A model generated the notes under the pieces. It ran no database searches and had not been told where the DNA came from. It was given only the letters and a program-made list of their open reading frames with translations. A DNA stretch of 64,000 nucleotides from positions 340,146 to 404,145 of the forward strand of contig CAJJDP010000065.1 of the NCBI GenBank assembly GCA_905182995.1, read 5' to 3'. This DNA is from Paramecium octaurelia. Its lineage: Eukaryota; Ciliophora; Oligohymenophorea; Peniculida; Parameciidae. The translations under genes were made by a program, and so were the position numbers. Shown piece by piece: positions 51,162 to 61,546 of this stretch; the stretch's first letter is position 1, and every line of letters begins with the position of its first letter.

Positions 51162-51367
51162 CAAAGTTGTTTAAACTGTTTTTATTATTAATTTTATATT
51201 AATTAGTATATTACAATTTAGAATTTTTTACATAATCGAGTAGAGAAGATAAATTAAAAACTAGGTTTTTTAATATCGAAATCCATTTATATTAAAAATG
51301 ATATCTTAAGAATACCATTCAAATCTAAATTATTATATCTAATTCAATGATAATTTATAGATATGTT

Positions 51368-52601
51368 TCATTTTGCTTTGCATGCTGTTTTGCAAGCGTT
51401 TAAACCACAATCACAATAAAAGCCTGAGGCCACCCCTTACAATTTCAGGTTATGCTGTTTGTGACACTTCATAGCGCAAGGGTAACAAACTCCTGGAGTA
51501 GCACCATCATGAGTTTACTAATACTTTTTAATATCAAAGCAATCATAACATATATACATTTATTATTACCCTTTTAAAGCTTGTAGTTTTTCTTGTACAC
51601 AATTGGGTTGTATGTTTATACTTACCGCAATCACAATAAAAGGATTTCGCTTTTTTTAATATCAATTCATGTCCCGAATGACAAGTAATGCCACATGCCC
51701 TACAAGCTCCAAATACTGAACCCTGTCCCCAACATGTGATACATTCAAAGAAATCTTATTCCATATATTTATCGCCGTAGATATCAAATGTACATTAACT
51801 TTTTCCATAGATTAATTAAATTCCTTTTATGTCTCCATCGCTTAAGAATTTTCTCTGTCCAAATTATAGATTCTTATATTAATCTTTAGAGGTCATGTTT
51901 TTATTTAAACGGTAATGCATGATTGAATCAGGGTCATACTCACCAAGCATGAGTCCCTATATCTTCTCATATTAATGCTTTAATTTTTTAGAATCTTTTT
52001 CTGAAAACTATACTGAGACGTATTGATCTCTATCTTATCTGCATTATTCATGAGCAAAACCTAAAATATGCATAGTTTCATGAAGATATGTTCCATAAGG
52101 ATAAGTCTCATTTATGAACACTGCATGCTCTTAATGTGATGTTGATCGGCCAATCCACTTAACATAGCTTGAAGATTCTTCGTTTCTGTAATATTTTACA
52201 TATTGATCGTACTCTTAATAATCACTTATTTATAAAAATCGAAGAGGTGTTTTCTCTTCGAATTCTTAGATTGCTTATGATAAATATTCTCTCATTTGTT
52301 AGGTAAAGGATTCATCAATAAGATATGGTATTATACCACCTGGCCAAACCCAATCAGCTAATTTTAAATTTTATTTTGTATTAGTTTATTTTGGTTAAAT
52401 TTATTTTATAGGTTGTTGTTATTGATTTGCCTATTAGGATGATTTTGATTATTTTGAATCTTCAGGCTTTTTAGATTTCTATTACTATTTTTTCTGGTTA
52501 GAATATTGATTATCAAAATTATCTAAATAGTCTTTTTAAACGAAACACTTTGTCCAACTTTCTTGTCTAACAACAATTTTATTTGAAGAGGAACCACCCA
52601 T
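51368..52601 (-). CDS. Astacin metalloprotease fused to two UBR-like zinc fingers, 399 aa
   Basis: ATG 52601, one 34-nt intron at 51592-51625, TGA 51368-51370, exact frame. The N-terminus MGGSSSNK lacks a signal peptide and fits N-myristoylation. After a Gln/Lys-rich linker comes the astacin domain (about 105-275): ADWVWPGGIIPYLID, the zinc site HETMHILGFAHE, EYDPDSIMHY with the Met-turn, and GQRKFLSDGDIKGIQLIYG. The C-terminal 110 residues hold two Cys/His modules of UBR-box type: FFECITCW .. CRACGITCHSGH .. FYCDC, and YICYDC .. CYPCAMKCHKQH .. FYCDCGLNAC. Astacins are normally secreted and UBR boxes bind N-degrons inside cells, so this combination is unusual. Catalytic residues are complete. 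Confidence 0.85.
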
Positions 52602-52930
52602 TTTTATTAATAATTTTGTATTTTTTATCAATTTGAAGAAGTTAATAATAAAAAGTATTCTATTTAATTTTTTGAAATTAAAATTTTCGATAATATCCAT
52701 AAATAAATTTACTATCCATAAATAAATTTACTATCATTGTATTTATGTAGCTAATAATAATATTTATTTTTATGCCATCAAATTCTATTTCACTAAATAA
52801 TACTTTTTTGAAAAGGATATAATTGATATACCCTCTTTATAACTAAATTTATATTTTATTGCCATTATTTGGATATCTAAAAGAATCGATTTTTCTTAGT
52901 TATTAATTTCTTATAATTATTGTAATTAAG
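52602..52930. other. Divergent-promoter spacer with a 19-bp tandem duplication
   Basis: This spacer lies between the astacin start and the next plus-strand start. It contains two adjacent copies of a 19-bp unit at 52695-52732. The rest is AT-rich and noncoding. Confidence 0.55.
52695..52732. repeat. 19-bp unit in two tandem copies
   Basis: ATCCATAAATAAATTTACT occurs twice in direct succession, followed by a partial third start (ATC). A simple local duplication in a presumed promoter region. Confidence 0.8.
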
Positions 52931-53776
52931 ATGGATGAAATAATGAATTTATAGAGGAACAATAAGAGATAAAATCTAGAGTTGAACTTGTTGTGGAAAC
53001 AATTAGTGGAGATGCAGATAAAATTTGTAAAATTATATTTATTCATATAGTAATAAAGGAATTATTTGTCAAAGAGAATTTTAGAAGATAGATTAACTTA
53101 TTCAGTCTTTTTAAATATCTTTCCATTTTTATATTTGCATGATGTTTTGAAATTGAGATTGTTGAACAGTTATATGAAAGAAATGATAACCAATTATTTA
53201 TTAAACTATCGATAATAGCAATCAAATACAATTCGATTATTAGAGATTGAAATTTAATAAGAGAAAGAGGAGCTTCCTGTATTATATTATTAGATTTTAC
53301 AAAAGTTGATAAAGAAATCATCAATTTGTGCGAAAGAATTAATGAAGTTAAATGATAGGGGTTTAAAATAAATGCCAACATATAATCCTTTATTAGTGAT
53401 GCAAGTTGCAGAATGTGAAGGAATAGAACTATTTGAAATAATACCAGAGGAGTTATTTTAATTGAAAAGTTATTTAATATTTCTTGATTTTAGCAAATAT
53501 ACGCTTTAGAAAAGAATGTAATTATTAGAATTTTATGAAGAGAAGTTATAATAATCAGATTATTTGGAACAATAAATGAATTATAATGATAGATCAGAAC
53601 TCTTTTTTTTAAGGTTGGCTAGGATGTGGTTGAATTAGACCTTCTATTAAGATACATATAAATAATTTAGGTTAATAATGCTGCTCATAAAAAAGAAAGA
53701 GAAGTTGAGATGGCTGACTAGATAATTGGAGGTGCTGGAGTAAAAATAGGAAATTAAAAAATAATAACCTGAATGA
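52931..53776 (+). CDS. Unassigned helical protein, about 273 aa
   Basis: ATG 52931, one 24-nt intron at 53027-53050, TGA 53774-53776. The protein is Leu/Lys/Gln-rich. Residues about 55-85 (SVFLNIFPFLYLHDVLKLRL) resemble a degenerate F-box helix pair, followed by long helices. A possible short intron (GTATTATATTATTAG) inside does not change the frame. An open frame continues beyond in another register to about 54030, so the C-terminus may be longer. I do not assign a function. Confidence 0.5.
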
Positions 53777-54248
53777 TTTTATTGATATGATACTTTACAA
53801 AATTCATGGTTGTCCCATATTATTATTTTTACCAATTTGTTAGACTTATTAGAGAACATAATTTAAATACTAATGCTTTAGGTCTTTAGCTGAAGTCGTT
53901 TCATTATAAAATAACAAGATGAATTCTTTGAATTTCAATTGCAATAGTATCTTCATTTATATTTATTCAATCAAAAGATTATTGTATGTCAAGCCTTTAT
54001 TAATCATCTATAACAAAGATAATAGTTATAAATGAGAATGGGTGTTTCATCCTGTTTCTCAAAATAATAAATTTCGAAATCTCAAGATTAAATTTCTTAA
54101 ATTTCTTAATTTATTTGAATGTTTAAGATCTTCAGTAGTTTAATAGGAGGAGTGGTTTTTCAGAAATGGTAAAATTCTGATTCACAAAATATAATGTGGG
54201 GAGTGTGATGATAAAAAAGATTATTTAATCATTATTAAATTAATAATT
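53777..54248. other. Stretch with overlapping open frames, unresolved
   Basis: Three different plus-strand registers each contain protein-like pieces, for example FYQFVRLIREHNLN and a Gln-rich run near 53915-54120. No single spliced model joins them, so this may be missed 3' exons of the upstream gene or relic sequence. Confidence 0.35.
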
Positions 54249-54644
54249 ATGCGAAAATCATAGAAAACAGGTTCTCAGTAGCATATTAAAAATATATTGG
54301 CACCTTTGATAACCTAATAAGATTCATGTAGTCCAGACTAATCTTTAGGAAATAGAGCATAATGTAAAATGGGGCGGAGATCCTCATTGATTGAATTGCA
54401 TAGAGTTGAAAGTGAATCTATAAAATTACGACCGCAAAGAGTGCTGTAGGTAGTTAAGGATGCTAAGAAACAACTTCTGTCTCAATAGAATGTTAGACCT
54501 GAGAGAAAAGTGAAACCTAGAGTGGAGACATCGGAATGCTAATATAGAGGATTAGATTTTACTTTCGCCTAGAACTTTTCAAATAAGTAGATAATTTTGA
54601 AAGAATTCTCAACTAATGGACTTAGAAAAAGATTCTTTGTTTGA
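54249..54644 (+). CDS. Small basic protein, 131 aa, function unknown
   Basis: ATG 54249 opens an intron-free frame to TGA 54642-54644. It is Arg/Lys/Gln/Ser-rich (MGRRSSLIELHRVESESIKL, RPERKVKPRVETSE), with a predicted basic pI and no TM. It ends 24 bp before the convergent snurportin stop. I recognise no family. The codon use is like the neighbours. Confidence 0.5.
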
Positions 54645-54668
54645 TTTAGTATCAATTATTTATTTATA

Positions 54669-55686
54669 TCATTGTATCCTTAAGCGAGGTAACAACTTCC
54701 AGAACATTATTTTAGAATAGGGATCTTCCAAAAATTTGGATGGATCTTTGATATCAAGTAAGATCAACTCGTTATCAGTAATTTTAATTTTGGCATCAAC
54801 AATCACTTTTGTGTTTTTGGTGCTTTTGGATGAGGCAATATTGTAACCATCTCTGGTTAGTAATTGATTTTGGAAGAGACTGAGAGTTAAGGTAATTGAA
54901 TTGTCTAATTTGTATTTGATGCATTCTTCTTTAAAGTTTTCGTCTGTGAATTCATCTTGATAGATGAAACATTCTGGATTGACTCCAGCATAATAATAAG
55001 AGTCTTTGCGTATGAAAAGTAAACCATTCTTGGTGTAAGGGAAGAGAGTTTTTTGCAATTCAGCGATGGATGGTATAACTGGAATCCATTCAAAGTTGTA
55101 GTCCTATTACTCTTGATCCTAACGTAATTGACTGAGAATGTGTCCTTTAATCCAGAAGTACCTCAATTCTGCAACTTATTCACTCATATCCATTTTGCCC
55201 CATTACAAAATATCATAAATATAAACTGTATTGGCACTGAGGAAGCAGTCCAGAATGCATCTGCCAATCAGAGTCTTTTAACTCCCTATTAAATTAATTG
55301 TCTTAGCAAATACCTCCAGGAAGCGAGGATGAGAAACTATATTTTAGACCATTGATTGTTTTCAAAACTGTGACTCCTTGGTGACTGCTAACGATGCACC
55401 TTTATCCAACCGGTAAGATGCGAATAAAGTAGTCATTTATACAGATGGATTCCCCATTATAATATTCAAAACTTTAAAAATTCTTGCAAAATTTTCGCAG
55501 GTTTTATTATTCTAGTTTTAAAGGGGGTTCTTCGAGTTTGAGTTTATTGAATTCTATCTCTATTTCCTCTGTTTATTACTTTTCTTCTTCTTTTAGCCAA
55601 AACCTTTTTTGATTAAAGATAGCCAGACGACTCATTTTCCGAATGTTGTCACTTTCCCTCTCCACTATTAATTAATTCATTTTCAT
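54669..55686 (-). CDS. SNUPN: Snurportin-1-like m3G-cap receptor, 329 aa
   Basis: ATG 55686 (an in-frame ATG three codons later is an alternative), intron 55286-55313 (28 nt). Residues about 95-290 match the cap-binding domain: FIRILPVGQRCIVSSHQGVT, YSFSSSLPGGSQKTLIGRCI then LDCFLSANTVYIYDIL, AELRYFWIKGHIL, and the late block TKNGLLFIRKDSYYYAGVNP. The SSLPGG, ILDC and GLLF(Y)xK..YY.G pieces are those of snurportin, which recognises trimethylguanosine-capped snRNPs and hands them to importin beta. The N-terminal IBB region is basic and helical (RKMSRLAIFNQKRFW) but weak. TGS1, which makes this cap, is also in the window. Confidence 0.82.
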
Positions 55687-55756
55687 TATATTAATATAAA
55701 TTATCAAATATTTGATTCCCTATAGATATATATTATTGCATAATTATGTAAAATCA

Positions 55757-56650
55757 TCAATTCAATATTATGGCGTGTACATAATCATAATTTTCATTCT
55801 CCATGATTCCTAATAATGAATGCAACGTATGAATTGGATCGGGCATACACTGAGGATGTTTGCTGAATCCCCCATAATTAGATTAGCAATGCTACAGGAA
55901 TTCCAACAATCTTTCCTTATCTAATAAATCAAGCCCCAACATTTTCAGAGTCCATCCAATCCAAAAAGAATAACAAGAATCAGCAACTTTATTTACTCTC
56001 CCAGCCATGCCTCCAGTCATTTTGCATTGTCTATTAACTAACCATTCTATTAAACTGCTTTTATAAGGTACTTCCAACTTTAGAATCTTCAAACTAGCTA
56101 TTGCACAATAGGATGCACCACTATGAGATTCCAAATGCGGTCTCAATCCAAATGCTCCATCTTAATTCTAGCACATTAGTACGAATTTTCCGACAGTCTA
56201 TTAGAATTCGCTTGTGTCTATATTCAACAAGTCTAGATATGCCAAAGCACTATAGACCATTCTTATATCTGCATCCTAAGAACTGGCAGAGGAACGTACA
56301 TTTCCATCCTCCTGCACAAGAGATCGAACAAAACTCAAAGCTGATTCTTAATCGACCTAAATGTTTTCTTAAAGTTCCCTCAATGTAGATATTGCACAAT
56401 AAGAATTCACTATCGATGGTTCTGAATCATCGAATGTTGAAGCCTTATATTGATGAGGCTTCACTTCCAAAAGTCTCAAGAAGTTTACGATTGGTTCAGA
56501 TTGAAATTCTGATTTCAATAATTTAAGGGTAGTGACACAACAATATAAAAATAAGGCCTTCAATGAGTCTGTTTTGTATGGGAGTTACTATTCATAAAGG
56601 GTCTTTTGGACGAATACTTCGTGTTAGCCAAGTGTTAACTATTATTACAT
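55757..56650 (-). CDS. PGGT1B: Geranylgeranyltransferase type I beta subunit, 297 aa
   Basis: This is an intron-free frame from ATG 56650 to TGA 55757-55759. Alpha-alpha barrel repeats: SIVNSYCAISTL, QDADIRMVYSALAYLDLL, DGAFGLRPHLESHSGASYCA, GGMAGRVNKVADSCYSFWIG and NYGGFSKHPQCMPDPIHTLH. The zinc ligands fit: Asp and Cys in KVADSCYSFW and His in PIHTLHSLLG. It should pair with the farnesyl/geranylgeranyl alpha subunit to prenylate CaaX proteins ending in Leu. It is slightly shorter than the usual 350-370. The start codon is 17 bp from that of the divergent NEK gene. Confidence 0.87.
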
Positions 56651-56667
56651 AATAAATTATAATTAAA

Positions 56668-58391
56668 ATGGAAAGCAAACTATAAAATTTTGAGATCCTG
56701 AATAAACTGGGTATTATTAAATGCATTAATATCTTTTTAGGTTCTGGAGCCTACTCGTCTGTTTACAAAGTGTAACGAAAGTCTGATGGCAATATTTATG
56801 CTTTAAAGAAAGTAAATTGATGTTATCTAATATAATAAAGGTTAAATTAGTAGACATTGGAGATAGGGAGAAGTAGAATGCTCTTAATGAAGTCCGGTTT
56901 ATTGCATCAATCCATCATGAGAATGTGGTTTCTTATAAGGAATGTTTTATCGAGGACAATAATCTATGGTATGGATAATCGTTGTAATCTAAGTATTATC
57001 ATGGAGTACGCAGAAGGAGGAGATTTGTTGTAAAAGATTTAGAGGTTTGTAAAAAAATAGCAAATGATTCCTGAATAAGAGATATGGCAAGTTGCAATTT
57101 AAGTTTTATAGGGATTAAGAGCACTACATCATAAAAAAATACTGCATCGAGATTTGAAATGTGCAAATATCTTCCTATATGAAAATGACTAAGTCAAACT
57201 TGGGGACTTCAACGTTTCCAAACTAGCCAAGAATGGTTTGGTCTACACTCAAACTGGGACACCCTATTATGCTAGTCCGGAGGTTTGGTAGGACAAACCC
57301 TATGATCATAAGGCTGATATATGGTCCTTGGGGTGTGTGATTTATGAGGCCTGTGCTTTGAAACCGTACATATGATCCTACTATTAGATTAGACCATTCA
57401 GAGCCAAAGACATGGATGGACTTTACAAATCCGTTCTAAGAGGTCAATATTAACCCATCCCAGTGATCTACTCTCAAGAGTTGGTTCAGTTAATTAAGAC
57501 CATGATGCAAGTGCATCCTCAAAACAGACCTGATTGTGGTAACGATCTAACACTTAAACATTAGATAAGTTACTCCAATATTAGTATGTGCAGAAGAAGG
57601 CCAAACAATATGGGATACCCTTGATCTCAGAGGACATCGAGGATGATTTACTAAAGACAATCAAGTGGCCAATCACCAGGAAGGGATTGCAAGCCAACAA
57701 GTCAGAACTCATCAATCTAAATTTCCAATTGCCTGGGAGCAACTACTTGAATCAACATAATTCTAATCATTTGAGGAGGAATCAGCAATCTAATAGAATC
57801 AAATCTTAAGATACTAATGATTCGATCTCTTTAAATTAACCTAACGAGGCTTTGCATCAATTAATGAAACAAATCACTTAACTTGAATAGAAGGATATTG
57901 AGAAGAGTCCTAATTTCAAATAGAACCTAAACAAATCTACTTCAAAATAGACCATTTAAGATAATGTCTTGCCTCCAGATAGAAGATTGAGAGTGTCAAA
58001 TTCTACTCACGAAAAACATGAGAAGTACGAATCAGTCTAACCGTAAGAATTGAATTATTATCAAAGTAAATGTATCTCGAAGGATCGAATAGAACATCAG
58101 ATTCAAATAAATGCTAATTATTATGCTAAAGATGTCATCCAATCCCTCAACAAATAACACTATTCATAGAAGTTGCCAATCATCTCTGGAACTTAAAGAT
58201 AAGATGAGGAATAGCATATCTTAAGGAAGAATTCCTCCAACGAGAGAAACCCTAGTAATCATTTAAAGAGATCAAAGAATGATCCACTGAAAAAGGATCT
58301 GTCCATGTAACCTAGTGCAGAAAGACCTACTGTTTTAATGAAGATAATTGAAGAACATCAATAACTACCTAAAATAAAGAAAAAGTAGTGA
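56668..58391 (+). CDS. NEK: NIMA-related (NEK) protein kinase, 528 aa
   Basis: ATG 56668, introns 56711-56740, 56812-56840, 56969-56993, 57366-57392 and 57539-57564. The kinase domain is residues 8-270: LNKLGSGAYSSVYKV, IYALKKV, IIMEYAEGGDLLQKI, ILHRDLKCANIFLY, LGDFNVSKLAKNG, QTGTPYYASPEVWQDKPYDH, DIWSLGCVIYEACALKPPF. HRDLK.ANIF, GTPYYASPE and C.IYE...LKPPF are NEK hallmarks. The activation segment begins DFN instead of DFG. The 250-residue tail is basic, Ser/Asn-rich with coiled-coil patches. NEKs in ciliates regulate cilia and the cell cycle. Confidence 0.9.
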
Positions 58392-58456
58392 GATATAATT
58401 AAATAATCACACTAAATGTAATTTTCCAAATTTTAAAATATTATATTATTATTGCT

Positions 58457-60031
58457 TCAGAAATATTTAAAAATTTAAGCATTCCATCCATCAACTATGA
58501 CACCCAACCCATTGTTTCTCATATCATCTCCACTTCTTACATAAGTTTATCCACTAATCATTTCAGTTATAGTCTATTATCCACTTGAGGCATCACTCAG
58601 TTTGACCAGTCCGTATCCTGATCCTTCAGAGAAGTTAATTACTACAACTATTTTATCTGATGCATTAGTCCACTAATCAATAATTTCAATCTAATTACTC
58701 TAAAAGCAAAGAATTTCCAAGATTAATCCCCTGTAACAGTCAATTATGTCCAATTTCCTGATTTAAACACCTCTCTTTTTAAGATGGCCATGATCTTTCC
58801 ATAAAATGATTTAACGTAAGCTGATCCATTCTCTTTATAACTTCTTCTTAAATGGACATCCAATTTATTGGACAACCCCTCCAATTAACCATGATTTACA
58901 AATCTGGCACCTGGAATAGAGTAACTCATTAATGCAGCAACGCAAGAAATATAATCTTTGCCACTAAACTTTATGATGGCTCTTGGTTCATCATGATTCT
59001 CAACGAAATGATTTGAATGAGATGCATACTAGTCCTTAAAATTACAGTTAATACATTCAAATTCAAATTAGATAAGATGGGCCTAACCTTTCCTACATCC
59101 AAAGTAGCTTATTGATCCAATAACCATTTCTCATAAACATAATCAAATCCTAAATTTATGAGATCCTGTTCCTTGCTCCAATACACTTCAGCCAAGAATA
59201 TCACATTTGGATATTGTTATTTGGTCTCCTTGATAGCTTCAGACCAAAACTCAGTGGATGGTCTCTTGTAACCCCAAGCATCTAATTAAGGTTTCCACTT
59301 GTTGTAAAAGAGATCATTCAATATCACCATAGCCATATCACATCTCATACCATCTGACATTGAAGCTATCTTCTTCACTATGGACTTAAGATAGTTTCTA
59401 GTATCATTGTTCCAATAATTCCATTAAGCAGTGTCTTTCCAAAATCCATCCCATTGATCCCCACCATAGCTAACTCCATCGGGGAGATAGTATTCTGAGT
59501 CGTAAGGCTTGGGTGTGTTGGGAGGAGCTCTAATATAATAATCAATATTTGATGTTCTATATGGACTATCAATTGCAGAATGATTAGGAACAAAATCGAG
59601 CATGAGTTTTAGCCCCATGTCATTAAGCTTTTTTCTCAGATTTACTATGTCTTGGTCTGTGCCTAGTTCTGAATTGCAGACAAATTCAGTGATAGCGTAA
59701 GGGGAACCTATGACATCATCCATAGTAAAGTCGGGCAAATTAGACTTGTAGTCATTTGCATGAGCCTTATCAAAGTCTAAACCATATTTTCCAAGTTGCC
59801 AAATACCTAAGTTAAACATTAACACTCACCCATCAGCCAGACATAGTCCACTCCAAGATTTTTTAGATTCTAAAATTCTTCCATTGGAATATCATTTAAT
59901 TTACTAATCTTCCTTCCATATTTATTGGTTAATTCATAAAGCCAAGGTCTCAATGATAATTCATAAATTGTAGGGTTGTAAGCATTTACCAAAACATTCA
60001 TTAATAGAAGGCTGATGACGAATTTTTACAT
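58457..60031 (-). CDS. Secreted alpha-amylase (GH13), 501 aa
   Basis: ATG 60031, introns 59807-59829, 59035-59054 and 58673-58698, exact frame. The signal peptide is MQKFVISLLLMNVLVNAYN. The (beta/alpha)8 barrel motifs are in order: LGVDYVWLMGIWQLG, MLDFVPNHSA (region I), DGMRCDMAMV (region II, Asp nucleophile), FLAEVYW (region III, Glu acid/base) and FVENHDEPRA (region IV, His-Asp). The C-terminal beta domain has WTNASDKIVVVINFS. It should hydrolyse alpha-1,4-glucans, probably in food vacuoles or outside the cell. The IWQLGKYG loop resembles protist and arthropod enzymes. All three catalytic acids are present. Confidence 0.92.
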
Positions 60032-60151
60032 CATATTAATAAATAAAAATCAAATTTTGTTTTGTTATTTTGTTCATTATTCTATAATTGTTGATCAAGT
60101 GTAATGATTATAATATTGAAATTAACACACTAAAGATATATTAATAATAAA

Positions 60152-60999
60152 ATGATTGAGAGTTAAAAAACTTTGCATCAGAAACTATCTATATTAGAAT
60201 ATCCATAGAATGAGTTTTTTGAGATATTAGATTAAAAAGTGAGAGTGACAAAAAAAAGTTTCACTTGTTAGATGGTATCTGGAATATCTGATGACATACC
60301 TAAACACTTATAGAAGTTCTATAAGAAAAGACATTTCTTATTTAAAAAGTTTAATGAGGGTATACTTTTAGACGAAGAATCTTGGTACTCTGTAATACCT
60401 GAGGTTTGAGTTGACTATCATTTTAAGGTGATGAGTTCCTACATTGCGAATAAACTAAAAATAAGTTCTCCAGAATCAGATGTAGTAGACGGCTTCTGTG
60501 GGTCAGGAGGACTAGCCATCCAATTAGCCTAATTATTTAAGACAGTTATTTGCATAGACATTGATCCTATGTATATTAATTGCACTATTCATACAGAAAG
60601 ATAAACAATATCACGAAAAACTTACAAGTGTATCAATCTATTGCCAGAGTAATTTAAATGAACTTTCTTGAGTATTGTCATAATAACTAAGACTTTATCC
60701 TTGTTATGTGTCCACCCTGGTATTAATTGTTCTATATCTCTAGGGGAGGACTCAATTACTTGCATAAACCATATGATTTAAACAACATGAAGCCATCTTT
60801 ATAAGAGTTACTAACCAAAGGTTTGCAAATGACCGATAAAATTGTACTGTAGTTGCCAAAAAATATTGATCTTTTACAATTAGTTAATATATTTAACAAT
60901 GTAACAGATAAACTTAGACTAAAACTCAAGCCCTTAGAAATTGAAATGATGTTCATAAATGAGTAAATAAATTAATTAATTATTTACTATGGGTTATGA
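60152..60999 (+). CDS. TGS1: Trimethylguanosine synthase TGS1, 246 aa (copy 1)
   Basis: ATG 60152, introns 60239-60271 (33 nt), 60404-60427 (24 nt), 60571-60596 (26 nt) and 60720-60743 (24 nt). Methyltransferase domain: FLFKKFNEGILLDEESWYSV, DVVDGFCGSGGLAIQLAQ (SAM loop), VICIDIDPMKIN, FILVMCPPWGGLNY (the PPWGG catalytic motif, restored only by splicing 60720-60743), VLQLPKNIDL and IEMMFINEQINQLIIYYG. It is a compact, catalytic-core form that hypermethylates the m7G cap of snRNA/snoRNA. The last 11 bases overlap the ALG10 start. The whole gene is repeated at 61551-62398 by the assembly join. Confidence 0.93.
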
Positions 61000-61545
61000 G
61001 ATATATTTTACATTTCTACTCAATCTCACATTGAGCCTTTATATAAATTATGTTGTCACAGTCCCTTACATGGTAATATGTTAATTTACTCCCTTTATAG
61101 GATGAAGAATTCCATTTGGATCAAATGCAACATTATCTAGACTCAGATTTTGCTTATTGGAATCCCAAATTGACAACTCCACCTATGCTATACTTTCTTA
61201 ATTACCCCTTTATTGTGTTACTCTCCAAACTGGGTTTCAGCACACTCATAGCCTGCAGAATAATCAACACGTATATATTATATTTAATTATAGTTTTATA
61301 TATCCCTCTATTACATTTTTAGTTTTATCGAAATCCTTTTAAAATACACAAAAGGCATTATTATTTTCAATTCTCCCAACAATTTATTTTTATAACTTTC
61401 TGTTTTACACAGATACCTTATCAATCACATTGTTATCCTTATCTTTTCAATTATTGCAGTCAAAGTATTATTTCATCTCTTCAATTGTAAGTATGATCTA
61501 TTTATTCTTAGTTTTCATTATGTTCCGTGATGAGTAGATAAACCA
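60989..61545 (+). CDS. ALG10: ALG10 5' part, truncated at the contig join (copy 1)
   Basis: This is the same sequence as the first 557 bp of the complete gene at 62388-63815, ending at the N. It is not an independent gene. Its ATG at 60989 lies inside the TGS1 coding sequence, as in copy 2. Confidence 0.88.
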
Positions 61546-61546
61546 N
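61546..61546. other. Single-N gap joining two contigs
   Basis: One ambiguous base lies exactly between the two copies of the 1,398-bp repeat. Confidence 0.92.

Larger units (their letters stand above)
60148..61545. repeat. Assembly repeat B, copy 1 (1,398 bp)
   Basis: This block equals 61547-62944 at a constant offset of 1,399, separated by a single N at 61546. It contains all of TGS1 and the 5' part of ALG10. In copy 1, ALG10 is cut off at the N; copy 2 runs on into the full gene. This is an unmerged contig overlap. Confidence 0.92.

Noticed and set aside
52695-52732. A regulatory operator
   Set aside because: Two perfect 19-bp copies side by side are more simply a slippage duplication; there is no dyad symmetry and no second occurrence in the window that I noticed.
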